A stretch of 64,000 nucleotides of DNA. Origin: Euglena gracilis. Taxonomy: Eukaryota > Euglenida > Euglenophyceae > Euglenales. Every line of letters starts with the position of its first letter. Position 1 is the first letter of the stretch. A program made the position numbers and the translations under genes. Shown in pieces: positions 27,205 to 38,490 of this stretch. The DNA lies in assembly GCA_039621445.1 (NCBI GenBank), contig CP154955.1:10652241-10716240 (forward strand), read 5' to 3'. The notes under the pieces are model-generated. The model worked only from the letters and a program-made list of their open reading frames with translations. It did no database searches and was not told where the DNA came from.

Positions 27205-27750
27205 TCATTGGGTGTGGGGGGAGGCTTTCTCCGTACCCCGGGTGTGGAAAACGGTTGTTGGTGTGGTGGATAACGGTGTTTCCATTGTGGGTAACGGTGT
27301 TGGAAAAGTGGTGGTCATCATAGTGGATGCCAACGGTGAAGGTGGTTTGGGTGGCCATGAAGTGGTGCGTGCTGTGCGCAAACCGTGGGAGTGGCAATCC
27401 ACAACCAATCGGTACAGGTGTAAAAATGGGTATCCCAAAATTACGTCAGACCCGTGAATTCCGGACTCGTAACCCCAAATATTGGTGAAATGTTGTAATT
27501 GTGGGGTGTGTGAGTGATGTTTGGGAATGATGGGCAAGAGTATCTCGAGCACACATCCCAAATCACCACCGCACATGGGGGTGTTATCCGCGGTTGTAAT
27601 TTTGATCGGTTTCTTGGCGCTTACCAAGACCGGGGTCGGTATCAACCCCAACCGAAAGTGCAGTGCAATGCGACAACCAGTGTCAATGAGAATTTTAACT
27701 TTGGTGGAGATATTTTGAATGCGGATTTCCGCTTGGACGAGTAATTCCAC
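27205..27750 (-). CDS. Aspartic protease (copy C)
   Basis: This frame of 181 codons starts inside the protease: VELLVQAEIR, IDTGCRIALHF with the catalytic DTG, KITTADNTPMCGGD, GSDVILGYPFLH (second motif ILG) and a Thr/Pro-rich tail. It is collinear with copy A but replaces the tail. The preceding piece of pol is at 27695-27919 in another frame. Confidence 0.75.
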   Translation of the reverse strand: MELLVQAEIRIQNISTKVKILIDTGCRIALHFRLGLIPTPVLVSAKKPIKITTADNTPMCGGDLGCVLEILLPIIPKHHSHTPQLQHFTNIWGYESGIHGSDVILGYPFLHLYRLVVDCHSHGLRTARTTSWPPKPPSPLASTMMTTTFPTPLPTMETPLSTTPTTVFHTRGTEKASPHTQ

Positions 27751-28050
27751 TGGTGGTACGCAAAGTGAAGGGTCTGGCGGAAATACGTTTGCATGCCAAC
27801 TTTCCTATGAACCCTTTCCCTCTTTGCTCAGCATTCCGAGCGGAAATGTGGAGTGGAGGGTAAGGGACCTGAAATATTTCTGGGTACTGACCGTGAAGGC
27901 GGATGGGCAGGGGGGGCAAGGTTGATCAGGTCTTACCTCCATCTGTTCATCAGCCCAGAGGTCCGTGCCCTCGGACCTCGGGCTCCCCTACTCCAAGTCC
28001 GAACCGGCCGCATAGCCGGCAACGGACTTTTTTGGTGGAATAGATGGAAT

Positions 28051-28954
28051 TCAATGAGCGCACCGCCATTCGAGCCTCATTAAATTCCCCGTCCTAGGTC
28101 TCATCCCACTCCCTGCCCGAAGCCGGGGTCTCCTCCTCCAAACAAGAAAAGTTAAAACCGACTTTTTGCCGGTTGGAGGAGTTACCACGGTCCTCGCGGC
28201 GCTTACCGCGATTTCCGTAGCCGGGCCGGGGGGAACGAGATCTTGGACATTTGGATGAGTGGTGGTCTTTGAAACCGCAAAGTGAACAACGGGATTTGCG
28301 GCGGGATTCCGCATAATGGGGGGAACGTTATTCCGTTCTTCCGCCAAACCGTCGTGGTGAACGGGTTTCCCGTCGACCATGACCAGTGTACCGGGGTTTC
28401 CCCGGTGACTCGCGCGAAGAGGATGATCCACTTCGCGAACGAGATCGTGACGAGTCGCGATTGAAATCCCGTTTCCGGGTAGGGGGACCAGGTGACCGAC
28501 CGCGAGAAGGACGTGTTTCCCGACCATCAGGCGATGGTGACTTGGGCCTACTACCGCTAAAGCGGTTCTCCGAAGACCGTGAAACTCCTGATTGATCTGA
28601 AAACGCCGGGGAACCCGATTCTCGTGAGGAGGTAGAGCCCCTTAGGCTTCCAATACGCTTTCGCGCATCGGGATTCGGGCATTCCAGAGACATGTGACCA
28701 GATTTGTTGCACAAAAAGCACAGTTTATCCGTGCCTTGGTCCGAAGAACGCTGATTCCGCGTTTTCGGTCCCGTGGTGGGTGATCTTGGTGACATGGGTG
28801 ATTTTTGCAACGCATTAACCGCACCCGCAGGGATTCCCGCGGTGGGATGCGTTTGGAAAGCGGACTGTATTTGTCCCAAAACTTGTGTGAGCTTGAGTTG
28901 CTTTGACACATAATTCCAACGTTGGGCAAGAGTCATGCCTCGCCAACTCCTCAC
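28051..28954 (-). CDS. gag: Gag nucleocapsid with intact CCHC knuckle (copy C)
   Basis: Frame 28954-28328 holds the end of the capsid (LAQRWNYVSKQLKLTQVLG), a Pro/Ser linker, an intact CCHC knuckle (C79, C82, H87, C92 in CFLCNKSGHMSLEC) and an Arg/Ser-rich tail (SRSRSRSGSSSSRE). A second frame (28527-28051) continues the tail. This is the best-preserved knuckle of the three copies. The tail region holds the strong hairpins 28361-28373 and 28390-28406. Confidence 0.8.
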
Positions 28955-29850
28955 GATGGATATCCTTCACGAGGGATGGTGTGATGCAACAAAACCGCAT
29001 CGAATTGTTCGCGCATTTGCTTCTCGCTAAGTTCATCAACTTCGGAAGCAAGTCCTAACCATTTGGCATACCAAAGGTCAATGTATTTCCATTTGCGATC
29101 CGATGGTGCGCATTGTCGCCATTTCTTCTCCAGGGTAATCCTGGTGACCAAACTTGAGTTGGTTGAAGCGTATTGCTCAACCAGGTCATCAAATGATACG
29201 CCATTACGTATCACCAAATTGCGTGCGCGTTCTCGCTCCTCCCTCGGTAGGCAATCGATGAATTCCATCTTGACTACCTCGGCGTTCGGGTCTTGGGTGG
29301 GTCCCTTGAGTGCCCAATAGTACTCCCAGTCCCGAAAAAATTGTCTCCGTGTGGTTGGATCCCCGTCCCATTGGGGTTTTACCTTGTTCGCGATTGCGAT
29401 GGTGCACTTGAAGTCTCTCTGAGTAACCCGTTGACCCTCGGTGGTATTCCAGGGGTTTGAGTCCGGGTAGTTTTTAACACCAAACGCGTTTCGCGGATTT
29501 TCCGCTCCATGTGTACCCCGTGCAGGATTTCCCGCACCAAGTGTAGGGGTGGCAGCATTTTCCTGCGGGGATTGCGAAAAATGTGGCGAAATTCTCCCGG
29601 TGGGGCGGGTTTCCTGCCGAAACCGTGATGGGTGATCTGGTAATCCAGAACCTGATGGTGGTTGGTATGTTCGTGAATGCGACACATGACCAATACCAGG
29701 TGTGGGGTGTTGGCTCATTCCTCGTACAAGGTTGGAATGTTGAATTTCTTGGTGGAGACTCGAATTTTCGAGCGGTGGATCAATTTCTTCATCGGAAATG
29801 TCCTGTGAAAAGTGGGTTTGTCGTGTGGGCAAAAAGCAAAGGTGGTACAA
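28951..29850 (-). CDS. gag: Gag linker and capsid (copy C)
   Basis: This intact frame of 299 codons has a disordered Pro/Ser/Gly linker at residues 1-155 (GMSQHPTPGIGH shared with copy A) and a capsid at 155-299: ANKVKPQWDGDPTTRRQFF, WEYYWALKGPTQDPN, DCLPREERERARNLV, IDLWYAKWLGLASEVDEL. It is broken at its end by a one-base shift near 28960, from which frame 28954-28328 continues. Confidence 0.8.
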   Translation of the reverse strand: MYHLCFLPTRQTHFSQDISDEEIDPPLENSSLHQEIQHSNLVRGMSQHPTPGIGHVSHSRTYQPPSGSGLPDHPSRFRQETRPTGRISPHFSQSPQENAATPTLGAGNPARGTHGAENPRNAFGVKNYPDSNPWNTTEGQRVTQRDFKCTIAIANKVKPQWDGDPTTRRQFFRDWEYYWALKGPTQDPNAEVVKMEFIDCLPREERERARNLVIRNGVSFDDLVEQYASTNSSLVTRITLEKKWRQCAPSDRKWKYIDLWYAKWLGLASEVDELSEKQMREQFDAVLLHHTIPREGYPS

Positions 29851-29901
29851 TTCGCTTTTTCGCGGGTGGTTGTACCAAATTAGCGGTGGACGTAGGGATT
29901 C

Positions 29902-31596
29902 CTACTCCAGAAACAGTAATTTGAGAACGCGTTCCGGGACATTTGGAATACCAACCGCAGCGCTTACCGCGGTGGGTGGTGTCACAACCGGTACCGGAGT
30001 GGACATTTTATCCAAACTCGTGGACAAGTCATGCACCGTTTCTTCCAAATGTTCCACCAACTGGAGTTGGCCGCAAATACGGTCAACCTCAGTCTCCAAA
30101 TGCCTAATGCGTTTGCGGTAACGGGATAAGTCTTCCAAGTGTGGCAACTTTTCAGAAACCAAGTGTAGGTCTTGGACAAGTTGTCCTTGGGACTCCTCCA
30201 CATTCCGGAGTTGACCCGCAAGTGCTTTTACTGCATTTGAGACAATTTGTAATTGGTGGGGTGATTTGGTGGGGGTTTCCCCGGTGGTGCGCGAAATTTC
30301 CGCGGTTGGCTTTTCCAACAACGCAGAAATTCTTCCATCCAACCGTGAAAGCTCATCTTGCATGGATCGGGCATTCCGATTCACAGATTCCTCAAGCTGA
30401 ATCAAACTCGTGCAAAATGCTTGCAAGGTTTCCTTGTTGTCACCAAGCATTTTGTTATAACATGAGCGAAATTCCGGTGACTCGGATATCCGAGCGCGCG
30501 AAACATTGGGAAGTGCGCGAATTTCCGTTAATGTGGTGGACGAGAGGGTACAACGGGTTTGCAATTCACCAATAGCGGCTTGAATACCACTAATGTCAGG
30601 AATTCGCTTGGAAAGTGCGGCAACATGCTCCCGCAAACCGACAACGTTGGCATTAATACCGCCAATGTCCGTTTGCATTTGTTGTTGCGCGAAATCCAAC
30701 CGTTGTGCGCAATCCGCGATTTTCGCGTTCAAGGAGGGTAATCCATCCTAGTTTGCGGCACAATGGCAGGATTTTTGCTCCAAGTGTAAAATTCGTTCCT
30801 CCAAAAGCTGGATTTGTGTACGGGGAACAAAATTTTCTTGCACTTTCGCTTGAAACTGCGTCAAATGCTCGATTTCCGAGCAAAGATGCAAAATCTGTTG
30901 TTGGGCTTCTTGGAAAGAAGTGGTGAGTGCAGCAAAATGCTCCACCGCAAGAAAGATACCAATTTCCGGCATCTTGGGGGTGGCATTTTGCGCGTGTAAT
31001 TGGTGCTGCAATTGCAGTGGCATGGTTGAACAAGATTCCACTTTGGCAAAAAGATGGCTCATACCATCTTGCACATGCAGAAACTTGGAATCATTCCGCG
31101 TTTCCGCTGCCTGCAGTGTTTCACTGATTTGTTGGAAATTTTGGGGAAGTTAGATGCGCAAAATACCTGTCAACACTTTCTCGAAAATGCTGAAGGTCTT
31201 TCCCCGCATTTTCAAAATTGTGTTGGCAATATTTGCCGATTTCCTGCAAATAAGTCCAGCAATATTCCAGTTTGGTGTTGACAACCCTTTGATTGTCCTC
31301 ATCAAACTGCAAAACCTTGTTGAGCATGGTTGCGCATTCCGCAACGCATTGGTGGACATGCAAAAATTGCTTGCTCAGCGGGTGATCCGCTGGGAGTTGA
31401 CCGAGAATTCGGTAAACATCACCGGGGGTGAGGTTATCCCTCAAATCTTCCTCATAGTCCTCCACAATGGAAACGGCACCAGAGATTTCCGGTTCTTCCA
31501 CCGGTGAAAACTAACCAAAGGCATCAATTCAAAGTCTTCCAACACGAATGAGGCAAGGTATTCAGCTTTGTTGCCACCTACAAAAACAGGAGGCAT
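29902..31596 (-). CDS. gag: Gag N-terminal coiled coil (copy C)
   Basis: The likely start is ATG 31596 (MPPVFVGGN). The acidic N-terminus then runs in frame 31501-31121 (VEDYEEDLRDNLTPGDVY, HVHQCVAECATMLNKVLQ, FDEDNQR). A helical coiled coil follows in 31074-30748 and 30732-29902 (LEERILHLEQKSCHC, RIRHLETEVDRICGQLQ). It is shorter than in A, because the tandem QTANAELQ array is reduced. The CxC motif (SCHC) is at the equivalent place. Confidence 0.65.
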
Positions 31597-32550
31597 TTTT
31601 TCTGTCTGAATTCGGCTTCGCTCTTCCTAATTTTGGCTGTGACTGGCTAATTCGGCCACCTCTGTGCCAGAGGGGCCGCCAACATTATTTGTTTCTGGTG
31701 TCTTCTTGAATTTTCGGAACTTTCTTCAAATTGTTTCCCTTAATCACAATTGAGCGCGCACTGCAAGATGGCCATATTGAGTCAAAGAGTTCAGGTTTTT
31801 AATCACCTGAAACGAAATGTACAGTTCTGGGGCTTGTGCCTGGGAAATTAGGAACAGAGAATCTTAATTCGCCTGGTTTCGTTTGCACCGCCCCCCTCCG
31901 CCAACACCCCCTTCCCTGACCGCTTGCGTACCGCCTTCGGCAATACACAAACGTCGGGGGGAGATATTTTTCAAGGGTTTTTTTTCGCAAAGGGGGGGGG
32001 CGGATTATTGTACATTGTACAAAGGCCGGGTCAGGTTTCCTTAAACCTCGTTGAATGGCAAGTGGCTGTGACCTTGGGGCAATTTTCACACCAGTCAGAT
32101 GGTACGGTGATAAAGGTCACACTGGGGTGCATCCCCTCCCATGAGCCTCAACTAGGGCTCATAGTGAGCTGATCTAGGGGCATCATAGTGGGAGCCACAT
32201 CCAATGTCAACCGTAGGCATCCACAACCTCCAAGCCTCAACTCCATCCAGGTAGGAGGGGCAATGAAAAGAGGAGTCACTACCAGAATACATCGTGGCAT
32301 CCCAACACTGCAAGCCTCAACTCAATTTAACAAAATGAGGGGCATTGAGGGGGAGCCATCACCAGACTAAACTGCAAATTGTGGTGAACCTGATGCCGAC
32401 CAGGTACCAGTGGTGCATCGCATGGTTGGCACAAATTGCAACGAATTGTCCAGTGAACGTCGTCGGGAAGAAGGGGAGGGGCCAGGGGTATCACACCAGG
32501 TGAACCACAACTGGGCTCGAAGGGCATCCCGAGGAGAAAAGGAGCCTCGA
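31597..32550. other. Intergenic, no gene seen
   Basis: No supported ORF. It contains small hairpins (CCTCTG/CAGAGG near 31660), a G10 run at 31990-31999, a TTGTACA/TGTACAA palindrome near 32007-32021, and a loosely repeated phrase (AAGCCTCAACTC) at about 32235 and 32313. Confidence 0.5.
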
Positions 32551-33264
32551 TTACAAGCTGTGGGCAGCCAATGCACCACACCCAATGACCACAACCCAGC
32601 TCAACTCCAATCGAAACAGAGACGAGCTGCACGACGTTGTTGCCTTCTCCTGCAACTTTCTTTTTTTGAACGTCCCATCCAACTCTTCTGGGGTGTAGCT
32701 TTTGCTTGGCTGCAAAAGCTCTTTGTTTTCATAGTCACCTTGTACATAATAAGCCCACAAGCCCCACTTGATTCCAGCACAAAACTGACCATCATCCAAC
32801 TCAAAAACGTTGGTCCCAGGTGGGTAAAAATAGCTTCTGATGACAAAATCTTGAATGATCTTCCACCAGTTAGTGCTTCTCCAATCTGGCAGAACCAAAA
32901 TGGCCTCCGCCTTGTCTTCAATCACCTTCTTGATGGTCTTCTCCAGTGCATTGTAAGAGGGATTTCAATCCACAGAAGTCCAGTGCCTGGGCCACCCAAT
33001 TGGCCACCCAAAGGCAAAGGCATTTTGGAACTTCACTCCCATTTCAAAAAAACAAACCATCTTGCCATCCTTGCGTTCTTGTCATCTGCAAAAAATCAAT
33101 GTCTGGTCGTGGAAGCCGCAAATCAAAAATGTCTTCATCAAATTCGTCTCTGACAATTCCATTCTCTTTACTGCATATCTTTCAGACATCCACTGCCTTG
33201 GGGTTGCATGTTTTCCTTTGGAAGCTGCAGATGCATTGAATACACTTATGATTGAGATTGTCAA
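32551..33264 (-). pseudogene. NPPW-type domain of a second DIRS-like element, remnant
   Basis: Frame 32925-32551 reads IEDKAEAILVLPDWRSTNWW, FYPPGTNVFELDDG and GIKWGLWAYYVQGDY. Upstream, across a stop, NPSYNALEKTIKK replaces NPPW. Frame 33264-33082 gives RQWMSERYAVKR and HDQTLIFCR. The order of boxes is the same as in the element at 11.2 kb: an NPP-like box, I-L-V-L-P-x-W, WW, PPG-x-x-x-F, then a final hydrophobic strand. No recombinase is found next to it on this strand. Confidence 0.45.
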
Positions 33265-33481
33265 ATCTGGCGCACAGAATCTTCATCATGGTAATATTCA
33301 AAAATGTATAGATCCAGTGTTGAAATGACTAATGAGACTCTGAAGGCCCGATTTCTGCTTTTCGGAAACGGGGAACAGACCCCCCTGGGGGGTCCAGGGT
33401 TCCCCCAACTGTAAAAAAAAAAAATCCTCCGGCACAGCGTGCCGAGGTGGAAAAGACGCTGAATATATTTTTGCACCCGGG

Positions 33482-33560
33482 TCCAGCCAGCAGCTCAAAT
33501 CCAGCCAGCAGCCTTTTTGCCAGCCGGAGGCTGGACCCCCCCCCCCGGGGGGGGCCTTAA
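33482..33560. repeat. Dispersed repeat 'CAGCCAGCAGC', copy 1
   Basis: This is about 65 bp ending in a C14 G8 run. It recurs as near-exact reverse complement at 48003-48072. Related pieces are at 44520-44600, 44805-44880 and 48390-48440. Confidence 0.8.
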
Positions 33561-33747
33561 GAAATTCCCTGATCCTGACAGGGAGGGTGTTGCGTGAGCT
33601 TGGGTCACTCTGAAAAAGGCAAAAAAGCCTTCTGTTGCTTGGCGCTGTGTGCTGGCTTGAGAAAATGAAGCCTCCAGCTGGGAATTATTTCAGGACCCTG
33701 GGGGCAGCCGGCCGGCTGAAAAACTCCCGGGGGAGACCGGTCAAGTA

Positions 33748-34158
33748 CCCCCCCCCCTAGTCGTATGACCGGGTTCCTGCAACCTGTGACCGGGGGGGTG
33801 GTCATAACACCCCCATAACCTGCAACCTGTGACCGGGGGGTGGTCATAGATGAGGGGGCGGTCGTAGAAGTGTGTGAAAACTGTCCCAAAATGGCAAATT
33901 TACCCCCCCCCAAAATGTCCCATTTTTCAAAAATCCGGCGCTTCGCGCCGGCAGGGGGGACCTTATTTTGGGGAGGGGGTCCATTTCATGGATTTTTGCT
34001 CGGACCGGACAGGGGGGGACTTAGTTTGGGGGGTGAAATTTTTCGCAACCTGCAACCTGTGACCGGGGGGGGTGGTCATAACACCCCCATGACCTGCAAC
34101 CTGTGACCGGGGGGTGGTCATAAATGAGGGGTGGTCGTACGACTAGGGGGGGGGGGGG
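33748..34158. repeat. 411-bp unit with inverted ends and internal direct repeats
   Basis: The ends are inverted: C-run plus TAGTCGTATGAC (33748-33769) and GTCGTACGACTA plus G-run (34134-34158). Inside, an about 90-bp block with the phrase CCTGTGACCGGGGGGTGGTCATA occurs twice in full (about 33776-33866 and 34050-34140), each itself a double copy. A GGCGC/GCGCC hairpin is at 33929-33948. No ORF, so it may be a MITE-like element. Confidence 0.7.
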
Positions 34159-35184
34159 TAATAGAATGCTGGATTTTACAGCCCTGGGTAGAAGAGGTAA
34201 TAACTGGGCAGGAACAGCCGCCACATTTCACTGGCAGCGTTGTGGTACGTGCGGACCATGAGGCTGAATGTCAGCGGCCAAAAGCGCCATGGAACCAGCG
34301 AAACCCCAGCCATAATTTTCACACCACACTGTTCCTTTCTTCCACCCCAACAAAATAAATCATTACAGACCGCAGATGGAAAGATGAGCGGGCGGAGAGA
34401 GAGTGTTTCGGACAGGAAAGCATGGCAACGGGCAAGTCGACGTTTGATTAGCCGAGGAGTTGGCACGTAGTGTTTGTCTACTAGTTCCTTTCTCCCTAAA
34501 CTCTTTCATGGTCGACTGGGAAGCTGCTTCTTTCATATTTAAAATGGAAGCAGATGGTGGCATTGCAACCAGAAGCAGTCAAAAACAATTTTCTGGATCC
34601 CCCTCATACATCTGCAAGCATAATTTGTCCGTTGGTGTGTATATATGTGGATATTGAAAAGCACATTTTTGAATGCACTCACTTATGGGGCATGTGCAAT
34701 CACCAAACCTGGGAGAGGAGAAAAGAAAGTGAATTTTTGCATTCCTCATAAAAGCCTATTTTTGCACCTCGGTTGAACAGACGAAATAGCCTACAATGCC
34801 CAACTCCACATCCAGGACATCCAGGACGTCCTGTGCTCTGTAAAAAAAACATTTTGACCACCCTCAACTTATGAAAACAAAATAATATTTCAAAATACTA
34901 AACTCTTTTGAAATCTGGCGTGTGACAACCATTGCCGCCCTTGTTTGGATACGAAGCACCGCCACAATGAAGCAAGTGTGAGAGAAAGAGAGTGACACAA
35001 ACAGCAAATCTCATTTTGCATCCGCCCTGAAAGAGAGAGGACACGGACGGAAAGGGGGTTGGACAGAAGTTGATAGAACCCGCAGAGGCATGGTATGAAT
35101 TGTTTGATCAATTGGGGTCAAAAACTGGGAGGTTTCCTGCGAGGTATGCTGTTGCTGGCAATCTCACACATCATTTCGACTAAC
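34159..35184. other. Intergenic, no gene seen
   Basis: No supported ORF, and no repeat that I recognise apart from short G runs and A-rich patches. Confidence 0.5.
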
Positions 35185-35350
35185 CCCCCCCAAATAACAC
35201 CCCCCTCCTCGGGGGCCGATTTCGATTTCGCCCAAATAACACCCCCCCCCTGTTTTCCTTTGGTTTTCCAAGTAAAAATATCACCCTCCAAATAACACAC
35301 ACCCCTGGGGCCCCAGTTCGGGTGCCCAAATAACACACCAGGGGGGAGGT
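35185..35350. repeat. C-run cluster with the word CCAAATAACAC
   Basis: The word CCAAATAACAC occurs four times (about 35188, 35230, 35287, 35333), each next to a C or G run of 5-10. Confidence 0.75.
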
Positions 35351-36180
35351 ATTATTGGGGGTTAGTATATGTTGTTTCGCCTTAAACATGCGATGACGAA
35401 CGAGGCCAGATGTTGTCCACAGAGTTGTACGGGGAGGCCTGGTTGCTGAGACCTTTTCATCCATGCACAGAATGGGGGTCAACCCCACCCCACCACAGCA
35501 CTGTAGAGGGAAAAATTCTTTTGGATCTGGAGGATCGGACCCACCCATCCACCAGGGTGGGGGAGGGGGAGGAGGGAGGGACTCCCCACCCACCGGTCTA
35601 TGGCATCCCCTTTCAGCCCGGGGTGTGCAGGTGTCCAGGTGATCTGGCCAAATAAGATACCTTTGCAATGGCAGCCACCCTGCTGTAGCTTGCCTGAAAG
35701 AAGCAAGCATTCCCGAAGCTCAGCAAGGCATTCTTCATTCCAGGTACACTTTTTTGGATTCTGCTTGGTTTTCTGGGGGGAGTTTTGGCATAAAGCCTTG
35801 CCTGTGGAATTTTTTCCTGACCCAAAAGTGGTGCACTGTCACGTGCACTTGGCAGAGCACCCCAGCGGTCCTCAAACCCACGCGCCAGCACAAGCAGTTT
35901 CAAAGACGCGCAGTGGGTGTTCTCTATGGGCTGCCGAGCCGCTGGAGGAGAGAGCGGCGCCAGCAGTGTGGCGGAGGCGGAACGCCTCCAAGGGAGGGTT
36001 GGGCTGCGGAACGGCACAGCGATGCAGGCGACAGAGACGGGGAGGGGCCCCAGAATGGACCAGGCTCCGGCTGACAGGTAACGATGCCTTTTTGCGCGCT
36101 GCGTTGCGGTGTCAACCCTTGCCCGAGGGATCAAGAGGGTTCAGTATCAAACGACCAAAAGAGTCGTTTCGAAGGAAAAA
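35351..36180. other. Intergenic with overlapping open frames, no gene supported
   Basis: Long frames exist on both strands (plus 35600-36241, minus 36134-35613), but neither shows a recognisable domain. The piece ALPVEFFPDPKVVH (about 35800-35845, plus) resembles LLVEFSVSDPEVVL encoded on the minus strand at about 36545-36590, and a third copy lies at about 44195-44265. It is a repeat with possible coding ancestry. Confidence 0.35.
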
Positions 36181-36420
36181 ACTGTATATATATTTTAGTT
36201 GCATCATATTTTTCAGTGTGCATTTAGTGTATATATTGTAAATAAGTGTACATGTATTTCAAGTGTATTATATATCTTAGTGTTCATTTAGTGTAAATAT
36301 TTAAAAGTGCATGTATATTTTTAATTGTATTGTGTATTTTAGTGGAAATCTAGTGAAAATATAGCAGTGTGTATTTTTTAAGTGAAATATTTATTTTAGT
36401 GTATATTTAATGCATATGTA
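36180..36420. repeat. Degenerate AT-rich tandem repeat
   Basis: The words TTTTAGTGTATATTT and AAGTGTATT return every 50-65 bp (36190-36415), with strong divergence between units. Confidence 0.6.
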
Positions 36421-36504
36421 AATGTGTGTTTTTGTGGCTCCTCACTTGGTTGCTCAAACTCTGTTGATCCTCACCACCTTCCAACAGGTGCTCTTTTTTG
36501 GCGG

Positions 36505-36600
36505 TGGTGCTTTGCCTGGAATGCCAAATTCCTTTAACAACTGATGGAAGCACCACTTCTGGGTCGGAAACCGAAAATTCCACAAGCAAGGGTTCCTTGA
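36505..36600. repeat. Dispersed about 90-bp repeat (second copy at 44170-44275)
   Basis: The shared core includes GAAGCACCACTTCTGGGTC and CAAGCAAGGGTT, with matching sequence on both sides. The minus strand encodes LLVEFSVSDPEVVL. Confidence 0.75.
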
Positions 36601-36861
36601 CACCCCCCCCCCACCCGGCAAACTGAGCAGAACACAAAAAAACCACCTGCAATGAACCCTTAGAACGACCTATCTTAACGCATTTTGGTTTTTCTGTAAC
36701 TTGCATATTTTTAAACATCTGAAACTCCTTTTTTAAAATTGCTTTTTGTTTGGGGCACATCAAATAAGATTTTTTTTACATTTTCGGTCATTTATTGTTT
36801 ATTTCGTGACTCGATAAAACATCATAAATCTCCTCCAAAAAAAAAACGATAAACCCTCCTC

Positions 36862-36980
36862 CCCACCTATAACCCCCCCCCGGGGTTATAGGATCCGGTT
36901 CGATGGTCGGCCCCCGGAGAGGGGGTTACAAGTGGGGGGTGGTTATAAGATGGGGGGGTTATAGGTTGGGGGGGTTTGCG
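36862..36980. repeat. G/C-run cluster with the word TTATAG, with 11-bp-arm hairpin
   Basis: A perfect inverted repeat CCTATAACCCC/GGGGTTATAGG (36866-36892, 5-base C loop) is followed by three more GGTTATA(A/G) or TTACAAG words between G runs up to 36975. Confidence 0.8.
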
Positions 36981-37339
36981 CTCTTTGAAAAACATGTGGG
37001 ACGATGTCATGTGTACTCACTCAGGAAGCATCCCACACCACACAAAAAAGCATTTCCTCACAAAGGGTTCTGGCAATGAATTAGCATCTCACTCGACCAA
37101 CATCAGATACGCAGCTAATAGGGAAAAATGAAGGGAACAAACAGGGAAAAAACTGGTAATTTTTTTTCTTTGAGTTCTGGTATTTTGTTAGGCTCAAAGT
37201 GATGGAAAAAAATCATCAGCGAAATGGTTGTTTGGAACCTCCCCTTGCAGGAGATGCCACTGTTCAGGTCGGTGGACACTCCCAACTAAACACTGGGATG
37301 GTCAACGTGGCGATTTCCAGCCTGGTACAAAACTCCAGA

Positions 37340-37640
37340 CCATACTATTGCTTAGCGACCCCCGGGGGTGGAGAGGGTCACTTTCCACGCTGAAAACCAG
37401 TCAGTCACTTTTTTCCCCAAAGAAAAATCAGTCACTTTATCCCCGGGGGGGGGGGTCCGCCATTCTTGAATGCACTTATTTTGGAAAAGGCACCCTAACA
37501 AAACACCGCACAAGGCACCATTCCAAAAAAATTTCTGGTGCCTTCGGTGTCAGGCCAGCCACTTTTCATTTTCGGACCTACCCCACCCCCTGGAGGGGGA
37601 GTCGTGGCCAGAAAACCAGTCAGTCACTCTGAACTAGCCA
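37340..37640. repeat. Dispersed repeat 'CAGTCAGTCACT', copy 1
   Basis: Layout: CAGTCAGTCACT, a C4 G10 run, a centre with a GGTGCCTTCGGTGTC-like hairpin, CCAGCCACTTTTCATTTT, a C/G run, then CCAGTCAGTCACT again. The same plan is at 38205-38490, 48812-49140 and 61060-61290, with a fragment at 50500-50520. Confidence 0.8.
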
Positions 37641-38204
37641 TTCAACCCCCGCCTGAAGTTAAACAAATCTTTGGCCTGCTTTGTGGTCAATTGGCCAAAC
37701 TGTCTACACTCAAGGAAGAACGCTGTCCCTAACGCCATATCCCTGGGGGGGGAAGACAAAACCTCCAAAATGCCATTGGTCTGTCCCCCCGTTTTAGTCA
37801 CTGGGAACATTGTTTTGGACAATAATATTTTTGGGGGGAAAGGGGGGAAATGAACTGCTTGCAATTAAGTTGCAGTCGACTTGTCAACCGCAGTTACAGG
37901 GGACACCAGATACGACACGACTGCTGCTGCATGACACTGTGTGGATGAGAGTACGAGGTGGATCTAGCACCGAGGGGAGAGGGGAGAACAAGATACAGCT
38001 TGGGTGCCACAGCAGAACACCGAAACCAACCTTTGTAGCTCATTGCGGGAAATTGGTGATGGGTTTGTTGGTGATGGCCTACTGACCATTGGTGGTCGGG
38101 CCGACTAGTCGGCCCGACCACCAATAATAAGTCTGCCCCCCCCTAAAAAGTTTTTCAGCCCCTCCAAAAAAATTCATTCAAATATGAAGGAAAATGACTC
38201 GAAA

Positions 38205-38490
38205 CAATACCATTGCTTAGCGGGGGGACCCCCCCCCCGGGGCGGCGCGGGTCAATTTCCACTCCGAAAAATCCAGTCAGTAACTTTTTCCGAAAAAACC
38301 AGTCAGCCACTTTACCCCCCCCCTGGGGGGGGATCGACCACTCTTCAGGAGGCAACCAAAATTTGCCAAAAAATCTCAAAAAACCCAAAAAATTCCGGCG
38401 CCAGGCCAATCACTTTTCATTTTTTGGCCTAACCCCCCCCCCCCCCGGGGGGGGCTCTTGACCAAAAAACCATTCAGTACCCCGGGGGGG
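38205..38490. repeat. Dispersed repeat 'CAGTCAGTCACT', copy 2
   Basis: Same plan as the copy at 37340. The C/G runs are longer (C14 G8 at 38432-38453), the central stem is GGCGCC, and the ends are CCAGTCAGTAACT and CATTCAGTACC. Confidence 0.8.

Larger units (their letters stand above)
22949..31596 (-). mobile_element. Ty3/Gypsy chromovirus, copy C, internally rearranged
   Basis: This has the same domain order as copy A, from chromodomain stop (22949-22951) to gag ATG (31596). No LTR or PBS was found at either end. Inactivating changes include a TGA for Trp in the chromodomain (23071-23073), a frameshift at an A6 run in the integrase (23792-23797), a shift at the RT/RNase H border (about 25216-25225) and a 405-bp inversion (26424-26828). 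Its gag start lacks the repeat segment present in A. Confidence 0.85.

Noticed and set aside
35600-36241. 213-codon plus-strand frame and the overlapping minus frame
   Set aside because: No domain in either, and GC-rich sequence gives long frames by chance. One small hairpin (GGAGGCG/CGCCTCC, about 35966) does not support coding.
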